Of a DNA stretch of 64,000 nt, positions 52,985 to 60,814 are shown in pieces. Every line of letters starts with the position of its first letter. Position 1 is the stretch's first letter. Both the position numbers and the translations under genes were made by a program. Source of the DNA: UBA2030 sp049969475. GTDB taxonomy: Bacteria > Bacteroidota > Bacteroidia > Bacteroidales > TTA-H9. The stretch is from positions 1-64,000 of the forward strand of contig JBMFOU010000015.1 in NCBI GenBank assembly GCA_049969475.1, read 5' to 3'. The notes beneath the pieces were generated by a model, which searched no databases, was not told the DNA's origin, and saw only the letters and a program-made list of their open reading frames with translations.

Positions 52985-54826
52985 ATGGCAGAAATACAGA
53001 CGAATCAGGGTCAGCCGGAACATGTGGTCATCAGATTTTCTGGTGATTCGGGAGATGGCATGCAATTAACAGGTAACTTATTCTCCGACACCGCAGCCTA
53101 TACCGGACACGACCTTTCCACCTTTCCGGATTTTCCGGCTGAAATCAGGGCACCGCAGAACACAGTTGCGGGTGTATCAGGATTCCAGCTCCACTTCGGA
53201 GGCACCAAGATTTATAATTCGGGCGATCTTTGCGACGTACTGGTTGCCATGAACCCGGCCGCTTTGAAAACCAATCTCAAATGGGCCAAAAAAGGAGCGA
53301 TGATTTTAGTGGATGTTGACAACTTTGAACCTAAGGCGCTGGAAAAGGCAGGTTACGCAAGTAATCCGCTGGAAGATGGTACCCTTTCGGCCTATCGGGT
53401 GGTGAAGGCTCCCATGCGCATGCTGGCCCGGGAGGCCGTTAAGGAATTCGGTCTGGATACCAAATCGGCCGACCGCACCAAGAACATGTTTGCCTTGGGC
53501 ATGCTCCTTTATATTTTTGATAAACCGCTGGAACACACTTATCATTTTCTGGAGAAGAAATTTGCCAAAAAGCCCGATGTAGCAGAGGCTAATAAGAGAG
53601 TGCTCAAAGCAGGATACGATTTTGCCGACACTATCGAATTGTTGCGTTCAAAAATTCATATACCTCCGGCCAAACTGCCCAAAGGAAAATATCGCAACAT
53701 CACGGGTAACATAGCCACGGCCTGGGGTCTTATGGCAGCCAGTGAAAAAAGCGGTCGTCCGCTGTTTCTGGGTTCCTATCCCATTACGCCAGCCACGGAA
53801 ATTTTGATGGAGCTGGCCCGTCATCGTAATCTGGGTGTGAAAACCTTCCAGGCCGAAGACGAAATAGCAGGTATTACCTCTGCCATTGGGGCTGCTTTTG
53901 CCGGCTCTCTGGCCGTAACCACCACCTCGGGGCCTGGACTATCGCTTAAGGTAGAAGCCATGGGCCTGGCAGTCATGACAGAATTACCTCTGGTAGTTGT
54001 CGATGTTCAGCGCGCAGGTCCCTCCACAGGCATGCCTACCAAATCGGAACAAGCAGACCTCAATATGGCACTTTTTGGCCGCAACGGTGAAGCGCCTATG
54101 CTCATTATTGCAGCATCCTCTCCTGCCGACTGCTTTTATGCAGCTTTTGAAACGGCCAAGCTCTCCATGGAACATATGACACCAGCCATTTTGCTTACCG
54201 ATGGTTACATAGGCTTTGGAAGCGAAGTGTTCAAAATTCCTCGCATGGCTGATTTGCCTGAAATCAAGCCGCCCCTGGCAGAGCCCAATTCCGATTATAA
54301 ACCCTATCGCCGCGATCCCGAAACCCTGGCCCGCCAATGGGCCCTTCCGGGAACCGAAGGTTTACGCCACAGAATAGGTGGGTTAGAGAAAACCGACATC
54401 TATGGCGAAGTTTCCACCGATCCCCTCAACCATGAAAAAATGGTTAAGTTCCGGGCCGAGAAAGTACAACGTATCGCCAAAGTTCTCCCACCTCAGGAAG
54501 TTTTCGGCGAACCTGAAGGAGAACTGCTGGTGGTAAGCTGGGGAGGCACTTTCGGAGCTGTTCGCAATGCCGTGGAAGAATGCCGCAAAGAAGGACTGAA
54601 AATCAGCCATACCCATTTTAGATACATCAATCCCATGCCGCTTAACACCCGTGAAGCGCTATCGGGATACAAAAAAGTGCTGGTTTGCGAGCTCAACAAC
54701 GGTCAGATGGTCAACTATCTGCGCATGAACTTCCCCGAAATCCCCTTCATGCAATACAACAAAATTCAGGGCTTACCCTTCACCGTAAGCGAGCTCTGCG
54801 AAAAATTCAAGGAAGTAATTAAATGA
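52985..54826 (+). CDS. korA: 2-oxoacid:ferredoxin oxidoreductase, fused gamma-alpha subunit (2-oxoglutarate type)
   Basis: 613 residues. The N-terminal part (about 15-200) is the gamma domain (RFSGDSGDGMQLTGNLFSD, MNPAALKTNLKWAKKG). The rest is the alpha domain (GSYPITPATEILMELA, TTSGPGLSLKVEAMGLAVMTELPLVVVDVQRAGPSTGMPTKSEQ). With KorB it oxidises 2-oxoglutarate (or a related 2-oxoacid) to the acyl-CoA, reducing ferredoxin. Substrate choice is by family likeness. It overlaps korB by four bases. Confidence 0.9.
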   Translation: MAEIQTNQGQPEHVVIRFSGDSGDGMQLTGNLFSDTAAYTGHDLSTFPDFPAEIRAPQNTVAGVSGFQLHFGGTKIYNSGDLCDVLVAMNPAALKTNLKWAKKGAMILVDVDNFEPKALEKAGYASNPLEDGTLSAYRVVKAPMRMLAREAVKEFGLDTKSADRTKNMFALGMLLYIFDKPLEHTYHFLEKKFAKKPDVAEANKRVLKAGYDFADTIELLRSKIHIPPAKLPKGKYRNITGNIATAWGLMAASEKSGRPLFLGSYPITPATEILMELARHRNLGVKTFQAEDEIAGITSAIGAAFAGSLAVTTTSGPGLSLKVEAMGLAVMTELPLVVVDVQRAGPSTGMPTKSEQADLNMALFGRNGEAPMLIIAASSPADCFYAAFETAKLSMEHMTPAILLTDGYIGFGSEVFKIPRMADLPEIKPPLAEPNSDYKPYRRDPETLARQWALPGTEGLRHRIGGLEKTDIYGEVSTDPLNHEKMVKFRAEKVQRIAKVLPPQEVFGEPEGELLVVSWGGTFGAVRNAVEECRKEGLKISHTHFRYINPMPLNTREALSGYKKVLVCELNNGQMVNYLRMNFPEIPFMQYNKIQGLPFTVSELCEKFKEVIK

Positions 54827-55896
54827 TGCCAGGAGGAACAAATATGTCGAACACTCATCCACAAATCAATAATACCATTCCTAAGAGTCCTTATCCTTTG
54901 ACTCGGGAAGATTTTATAAGCGACCAAATGGTAAAATGGTGCCCGGGTTGTGGCGACCATGCCATTTTGAGTGCCGTATCCAAAGTTTTTCCCGAAATCG
55001 GGTACAAAAAAGAAAACTATGTACTGGTATCGGGCATCGGGTGCTCCTCGCGTTTCCCCTATTATGTAAACACCTACGGTTTTCACGGAATCCACGGTAG
55101 AGCCATGGCCATTGCCTCGGGCGTGAAAATAGCCAATCCCAGCCTCTCCGTCTGGATAATAACCGGCGACGGCGACTCTATGGCTATTGGTGGAAACCAC
55201 TTTATACACCTCATTCGTCGTAACATCGACGTCAACCTCTTGCTATTCAATAACCAAATTTACGGCCTGACAAAAGGGCAATATTCTCCCACGTCTCCTC
55301 TGGGAGCCGTTACCAAGACCTCGCCCTACGGCACCATTGAACATCCTTTTACTCCGGGAGAACTGGTGCTGGGAGCCCAGGGTACATTTTTCGCCCGCGG
55401 CATCGACGTACAGCCTAAAATGCTGACTGATATTATGTTTGAAGCGGCCCGGCACGATGGCACGTCGGTAGTTGAAGTACTGCAAAACTGCGTCATCTTC
55501 AACGACGGAGCCTACGACTTTATCTCGGCCCGCGAATATCGCGATGAACGTACCATTTACCTCGAGCATGGAAAACCTATGCTATTTGGGGCCAATAAGG
55601 ACAAAGGACTACGCTGGAACGGAAGCAGTTTGGAAGTAATTAAACTGGGGGAAAATGGCTGGGGCATCAATGATGTGCTGGTGCACGATGCCACCAACCC
55701 CGACCCCGGACTGCACCTAAGTCTGGCCAAGATGAACTGGCCCGACCTGCCCGTGGCTTTTGGGGTCATTAGGGCCGTGAAAGCTCCTACATACGACGAC
55801 CTCATGGAGGAACAGATACAGCGCATCAAAGCCCAGAGCCCCATCAAATGTATGGACGATTTGCTCAACAGCGGGGACACCTGGGAAGTAGAATAA
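54823..55896 (+). CDS. korB: 2-oxoacid:ferredoxin oxidoreductase, beta subunit
   Basis: 357 residues. The thiamine diphosphate motif runs from GDGDSMAIGGNHFIHL to LLLFNNQIYGLTKGQYSPTS. Cluster cysteines are in KWCPGCGDHA and GIGCSSRFPYY. The ATG overlaps the korA stop (ATGA). A later in-frame ATG at 54844 is possible. It completes the two-subunit enzyme; no separate delta ferredoxin subunit is present, which fits use of a free ferredoxin such as the one at 52.6 kb. Confidence 0.92.
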   Translation: MMPGGTNMSNTHPQINNTIPKSPYPLTREDFISDQMVKWCPGCGDHAILSAVSKVFPEIGYKKENYVLVSGIGCSSRFPYYVNTYGFHGIHGRAMAIASGVKIANPSLSVWIITGDGDSMAIGGNHFIHLIRRNIDVNLLLFNNQIYGLTKGQYSPTSPLGAVTKTSPYGTIEHPFTPGELVLGAQGTFFARGIDVQPKMLTDIMFEAARHDGTSVVEVLQNCVIFNDGAYDFISAREYRDERTIYLEHGKPMLFGANKDKGLRWNGSSLEVIKLGENGWGINDVLVHDATNPDPGLHLSLAKMNWPDLPVAFGVIRAVKAPTYDDLMEEQIQRIKAQSPIKCMDDLLNSGDTWEVE

Positions 55897-55926
55897 TTCA
55901 AACCATTCAAAATATTCATTGAAACT

Positions 55927-57207
55927 ATGACCAGAGATACCAGGGTTTTTGATATCATCGAACTGGAGCGCAAAAGGCAAACCGAAGGCATCGAACTGAT
56001 AGCCTCCGAAAATTTTGTAAGTCCCCAGGTGCTAGAAGCCATGGGCTCGGTGATGACTAATAAATATGCAGAAGGTTATCCCGGCAAGCGTTACTACGGG
56101 GGTTGCCAATATGTGGATATGACCGAACAGCTGGCTATCGACCGCCTGAAAGAACTCTTTGGGGCCGAGTGGGCCAACGTGCAGCCCCACAGTGGAGCTC
56201 AGGCCAACATGGCCGTATTCCTGGCCTGCCTGAAACCCGGCGATACTTTCATGGGCCTCGACCTGGCTCATGGAGGGCATCTTTCGCACGGTTCTCCTGT
56301 CAATTCCTCAGGAATTCTTTACCGACAGGTGGCCTATACCGTCGACGAAGAGACCGGTACCATCAACTACGACCGGATGGAAGAGACCGCTCTGCGTGAA
56401 AAACCCAAGCTGATTATTGCCGGAGCTTCGGCCTATAGCCGCGACTGGGACTTTGCCCGCATGCGGAGCATTGCCGACAAAATAGGCGCCATTCTCATGG
56501 CCGACATCGCCCATCCCGCCGGACTTATTGCCGGTAAACTGCTGAACGATCCCCTGAAATACTGCCATATCGTTACTTCAACCACCCATAAAACCCTCCG
56601 CGGACCTCGTGGAGGTATTATCATGATGGGTAAGGACTTTGAAAATCCCTGGGGACTTAAGACGCCCAAAGGAGAAATCAAAATGATGTCAGCCTTGTTG
56701 GACTCTGCCGTTTTCCCAGGCGTACAGGGTGGCCCGTTGGAGCACGTAATTGCTGCTAAAGCCGTTGCCTTCGGCGAAGCACTCTCACCCTCCTACAAAG
56801 AATATGTGGCTCAGGTAAAGAAAAACGCAGCCGTCATGGCTCAGGCCTTTATCGACAAAGGATACAAGGTGATCTCAGACGGCACCGACAACCACCTCAT
56901 GCTCATCGACCTGCGCACTAAATTTCCCGATATCACTGGCAAGCAGGTGGAAAATACCCTGGTGAAGGCCCACATCACCCTCAATAAAAACATGGTGCCC
57001 TTCGACAGCCGCAGCCCTTTCCAGACCTCTGGAATACGCGTAGGTACACCTGCTATTACCACTCGCGGTCTGAAAGAAGACGCCATGCCCCTGATTGTGG
57101 AACTTGTGGATGAAGTTATCAGCCACATCAACGATGAAGCCGTTATTGAAAAAGTAGGACGCAAGGTCGTGGACATGATGAGCAAACTACCCTTGTTTGC
57201 CTACTAA
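55927..57207 (+). CDS. glyA: Serine hydroxymethyltransferase
   Basis: 426 residues. PLP site VTSTTHKTLRGPRGG with the Schiff-base Lys, plus IELIASENFVSPQVLEAMGS and NKYAEGYPGKRYYGGC. It interconverts serine and glycine and loads tetrahydrofolate. It lies 30 bases after korB, possibly in the same transcript, and is followed by a clear terminator. Confidence 0.96.
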   Translation: MTRDTRVFDIIELERKRQTEGIELIASENFVSPQVLEAMGSVMTNKYAEGYPGKRYYGGCQYVDMTEQLAIDRLKELFGAEWANVQPHSGAQANMAVFLACLKPGDTFMGLDLAHGGHLSHGSPVNSSGILYRQVAYTVDEETGTINYDRMEETALREKPKLIIAGASAYSRDWDFARMRSIADKIGAILMADIAHPAGLIAGKLLNDPLKYCHIVTSTTHKTLRGPRGGIIMMGKDFENPWGLKTPKGEIKMMSALLDSAVFPGVQGGPLEHVIAAKAVAFGEALSPSYKEYVAQVKKNAAVMAQAFIDKGYKVISDGTDNHLMLIDLRTKFPDITGKQVENTLVKAHITLNKNMVPFDSRSPFQTSGIRVGTPAITTRGLKEDAMPLIVELVDEVISHINDEAVIEKVGRKVVDMMSKLPLFAY

Positions 57208-57234
57208 CATTCTTCTTACAAAATACTTAACCTG

Positions 57235-57259
57235 AAAGGCCCCATTCGAGGGCCTTTTT
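57235..57259 (+). terminator. Terminator after glyA
   Basis: AAAGGCCC (57235-57242) pairs with GGGCCTTT (57250-57257), with T following. Confidence 0.85.
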
Positions 57260-57340
57260 CTTTGATGAATTCTTCCTTATTACCTATTGTAACTGAAACC
57301 GCTCAGCGTTATTCAACGTAAAAGTACAAAAGCTACTGTC

Positions 57341-58399
57341 ATGGCCAGGATATCGGAAGAACTTGTCAGAGCCTTACCCAAGGCCGAACTTCATTGCCAT
57401 CTCGATGGCTCGCTCAGACCTGCCACTATCCTCGAACTGGCTCGGGAACAAAACGTGAAATTGCCAGCCGATAATGAAGCCGACCTCACAAAAATACTGA
57501 TAGCACCGCCTACCTGCACAAGTTTAAAGGAATATCTCCAGCCCTTCGATATCACTGTAAGCGTGTTGCAGACCTCCCAAGCACTCGAACGCGCTACCTA
57601 CGAGTTGGCCGAGGATTGTGCCGCCGAGAACATTCGCTACCTCGAAATCCGCTTTGCCCCCATTCTTCACCTGCAAAAGGGACTTTCGCTGGTAGATGTG
57701 GTGCAGGCCGTACTCAGGGGTAAACAAAAGGCTGAAAAAGACTTCGACATTCGCATAGGTATCATCATCTGCTCCATCCGTCACAATAATCCGGAGGAAT
57801 CGCTCAAAGCAGCCGAACTAACGGTGGCTTTTAAAAACAAAGGCATCGTAGGTTTCGACCTGGCCGGCGCCGAAGATGGTTTTCCGGCCAAACACCACCG
57901 CGAGGCTTTCGATTTAATTATCAACAATAATATTAATGCCACGGTACATGCCGGAGAGGCTTATGGTCCGGAATCCATTCATCAGGCTCTGCATTTGGTA
58001 AAGGCTAACCGCATCGGTCATGGCACGCGCCTGCGCGAAAATGGCGACCTCATGAACTACATGAACGACCATCGCATTCCTATTGAAATGTGCATTACCT
58101 CCAACGTGCAAACCAAGGCCGTACGTAGCCTCGACGACCATCCCGTAAGATTTTACTACGACTACGGACTTCGCATCACTCTGAATACGGATAACCGGCT
58201 CATTTCCAATACAACCCTGACCCGCGAATATATGATAGCCGTGGAACATTTCGGATTTACGGAAAAAGACCTTATAGTACTGATAATTAACGGCTTTAAA
58301 TCGGCTTTTATGAGTCATTCCGACAAGGTGGCAATGATTAATCGGGCCCTCGATGAAATGACTGAACTGGGATTACCTATACGCAGAGAATACATATAG
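57341..58399 (+). CDS. add: Adenosine deaminase
   Basis: 352 residues. Zinc ligands H18 and H20 (ELHCHLDGS), HAGEAYGPESI, GHGTRL and the LNTDNRLISNT site where many relatives have TDDP. It deaminates adenosine (or deoxyadenosine) in purine salvage, feeding deoD. It follows the glyA terminator and precedes the Dabb gene by 20 bases. The TDN form is known in related bacterial ADAs, so activity is expected. Confidence 0.88.
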   Translation: MARISEELVRALPKAELHCHLDGSLRPATILELAREQNVKLPADNEADLTKILIAPPTCTSLKEYLQPFDITVSVLQTSQALERATYELAEDCAAENIRYLEIRFAPILHLQKGLSLVDVVQAVLRGKQKAEKDFDIRIGIIICSIRHNNPEESLKAAELTVAFKNKGIVGFDLAGAEDGFPAKHHREAFDLIINNNINATVHAGEAYGPESIHQALHLVKANRIGHGTRLRENGDLMNYMNDHRIPIEMCITSNVQTKAVRSLDDHPVRFYYDYGLRITLNTDNRLISNTTLTREYMIAVEHFGFTEKDLIVLIINGFKSAFMSHSDKVAMINRALDEMTELGLPIRREYI

Positions 58400-58419
58400 T
58401 AAGCATAAAAAACTCTTTT

Positions 58420-58722
58420 ATGATAAAACACATTGTCATGTGGAAGCTCAAGGACAGCGCCCATGGATTTCCGAAGTCGAAAAATGCATTACTAATCAAA
58501 GAAAAGCTGGAATCTCTAAATGGAAAGATACCCGGACTGCTAAAACTGGAGGTGGGCATAGATTTCCTGCAATCGCCCGACAGCGCCGATATTGTGTTAT
58601 ATTCTGAGTTCGAAAGTCGGGAGGCTCTTCAAATTTACCAGGATCACCCCCTCCACCGAGCCGTGATGCCCTTTGTGGCCGAGGCGCGCGAAACGAGGAT
58701 TTCTGTAGACTACAAAATTTAA
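58420..58722 (+). CDS. Dabb-domain (stress-responsive A/B barrel) protein
   Basis: 100 residues. It opens MIKHIVMWKLKDSAHG and ends with HPLHRAVMPFVAEARETRISVDY, the ferredoxin-like dimeric barrel pattern of PF07876. Function in bacteria is unclear. It follows add closely and ends tail-to-tail with the nitroreductase pseudogene. Confidence 0.82.
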   Translation: MIKHIVMWKLKDSAHGFPKSKNALLIKEKLESLNGKIPGLLKLEVGIDFLQSPDSADIVLYSEFESREALQIYQDHPLHRAVMPFVAEARETRISVDYKI

Positions 58723-58723
58723 T

Positions 58724-59346
58724 CTATACGAAACCGAAACATTGAGCAAGGGTTCCATTGTTTCAGCCAGATGGAACACCTCTTTGAGGCGGGCAACATT
58801 CATAAATGCACGGGGACGGCTGCGCCAGCCAGCGGCCGAACAAAAAAGCGCCACATTCTGCGATACAATGCCAGCATCCATAGCCACCCACTGCTTCTTT
58901 TGGTCTGCAGTTCCCCTGGGAAATTTCGACAAGTCTGACCCCAGCAATACTATCACCGGAGCCCGGGTTACAAAATCCTGACCCGCCGCCAGGTCCTGAC
59001 GTTAATCACCTTTGACTGCCTGAATCAGGGAGTGATGAAAAGCATCATATAAAAACACTTCTTTGGCAGTAAATACATAAATTTCAATATCCTGAGCGTT
59101 CATGGACGAAGGGGCAGTACGCTTTTTTTCTTCCGGCCGGTTTACTCCATTGGCTGCCCAGAGGAAGACGGCTATATCCTGAAGATTGAAGATTGTAGTA
59201 TCAAATTCTCTGACCGACATACGCCCAGCATATGCCTTCATAACACTTCTCAGGGTGCGCTGCAAATTGGGAGGAAGAAGTTTCTGCTAATTATCTTGTT
59301 GAGCTTAAGCCTGAAGCAATAGTATTGCTAAAGCAAAGAAAGATTT
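58724..59346 (-). pseudogene. Decayed exported nitroreductase/SagB-like protein
   Basis: A single minus-strand frame can be followed for about 207 codons. It starts as a signal peptide (KSFFALAILLLQA) but has no ATG, and matches the nitroreductase family (YAGRMSVREFD, VFLWAANGVNRPEEKKRTAPSSMNAQDIEIYV, RAPVIVLLGSDL, WVAMDAGIVSQNVALFCSAAGW). In-frame stops lie at 59305-59307 (TAA), 59287-59289 (TAG) and 59002-59004 (TAA). No frameshift is needed in the core. The original 3' end is unclear. The gene is inactive by decay; in life such proteins bind FMN and reduce nitro or quinone groups. Confidence 0.85.
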
Positions 59347-59677
59347 AAAAAAACAAGTTTTGAAATAACTGTTTAAATTTTTCCACAAACCTATAAAAAT
59401 CAAACCCAAACATAAGCGTTTTCCACCCGGTTTTCTTTATTCGTCATCCCTTTGGAAATAAAACTTTGGCACCATGCAATACAATTTATAATTGATTAAT
59501 AAATAGGCTTTTGTTAAATTAACAATTAAAGGATCCTAAATCATGTAAACCGAGGCTTCAGAATTACAAGTTCCCCAATAACATACATGAACTGGGATAT
59601 GTAATAAATTATGCATGATGGGCAAGGACAGTTTGGGATAAAAACGGGTTCATTGCATTAGAAGCCGCAAATAGCTT
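59347..59677. other. Intergenic stretch upstream of aroC
   Basis: About 330 AT-rich bases with no recognised gene. Besides the aroC promoter it would hold whatever control region the decayed nitroreductase gene had. Confidence 0.4.
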
Positions 59678-59685
59678 TAACTTTG
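59653..59685 (+). promoter_or_regulatory. Promoter for aroC
   Basis: TAACTTTG at 59678-59685 is a perfect -7 element five bases before the ATG. TTG at 59653-59655 lies 22 bases upstream. The transcript may be nearly leaderless. Confidence 0.6.
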
Positions 59686-59690
59686 CTTCT

Positions 59691-60770
59691 ATGTCAGGAA
59701 ACAATTTTGGGGTTTTATTCCGGCTCACCACCTTTGGTGAATCGCACGGTGAGGCTATAGGAGGAGTGATTGAAGGATGTCCTCCGAATATTGCATGGGA
59801 TGAGGCATTTATACAATCCCGAATGGCCAGGAGAAAAGCCGGAGCGACAGCAGGTTCTACTGCTCGAAAAGAGGATGATATACCTCATTTTTTATCAGGG
59901 ATATACCAGGGAAAGACTACCGGGACTCCCATAGCCTTTTTGATTTACAATCGGGATCAGCGACCGGAAGATTACAGTCAGGCTGAAGAGAAAATACGGC
60001 CCGGACATGCAGGATATAGCTGGGAACAACGCTTTGGCATTTTCGATCCACGGGGCGGGGGCCGGGCATCAGCACGAGAAACCGCTGCACGCGTGGCTGC
60101 TGGCGCTGTGGCCGAGCTTTTTCTCCGGCAGTTTCACATTGAAATAGGAGCCTATGTAAGCCAACTGGGGCCTGTGGCCCTGCCCCAAACGGAATGGTAT
60201 GACCCGGAAACCGTCTATGCCAGCCCTGTACGCTGTCCCGACCCGAAAACCGAACAAGCCATGATAGCCTACCTTTCCCAGGTTGAAAGCCAGGGCGACA
60301 CCGTAGGCGGAATTGTTCATTGCATCATACGAAACTGTCCTGCCGGTCTGGGCGATCCAGTCTTCGATAAACTGCAGGCCTCGCTGGCCCATGCCATGCT
60401 AAGCATTCCCGCAGCCAAAGGTTTTCAGTACGGAGAAGGCTTCCAAAGTGTTTTTATGCCGGGTTCCGCCTTCAATGATACACCCGTGGGGGAAAACGGA
60501 AAGATAGGGTTTGCCACCAATCACTCGGGAGGCATAACAGGAGGCATCAGCACGGGACAGGAAATTTACTTCGATGTAGCTTTCCGGCCTGTAAGCAGTG
60601 TACGGAAACCTCAGCCCACTGTTACCCGTTCGGGAGAACCTGCTAGCTGGCTACCAGGCGGCCGACACGACGCTACTGTGGTACCTCGTGCCGTTCCCGT
60701 GGTGGAAGCCATGGCTGCGCTGGTCATCGCCGATCATATCCTGCGCTGGAAAGCCATCCAAACCCACTAA
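59691..60770 (+). CDS. aroC: Chorismate synthase
   Basis: 359 residues. Signatures: TFGESHGEAIGGVIEGCPP (active-site H19), GHAGYSWEQRFGIFDPRGGGRASARETAARVAAG and HSGGITGGISTGQEIYF. It makes chorismate from EPSP using reduced FMN, the last step of the shikimate pathway. It is 45 bases upstream of the AsmA-like gene; no other shikimate genes are near. Confidence 0.95.
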   Translation: MSGNNFGVLFRLTTFGESHGEAIGGVIEGCPPNIAWDEAFIQSRMARRKAGATAGSTARKEDDIPHFLSGIYQGKTTGTPIAFLIYNRDQRPEDYSQAEEKIRPGHAGYSWEQRFGIFDPRGGGRASARETAARVAAGAVAELFLRQFHIEIGAYVSQLGPVALPQTEWYDPETVYASPVRCPDPKTEQAMIAYLSQVESQGDTVGGIVHCIIRNCPAGLGDPVFDKLQASLAHAMLSIPAAKGFQYGEGFQSVFMPGSAFNDTPVGENGKIGFATNHSGGITGGISTGQEIYFDVAFRPVSSVRKPQPTVTRSGEPASWLPGGRHDATVVPRAVPVVEAMAALVIADHILRWKAIQTH

Positions 60771-60814
60771 ACCTTCTACTTGCATAATAATTAATTACTT
60801 AAAATACACCTCCT

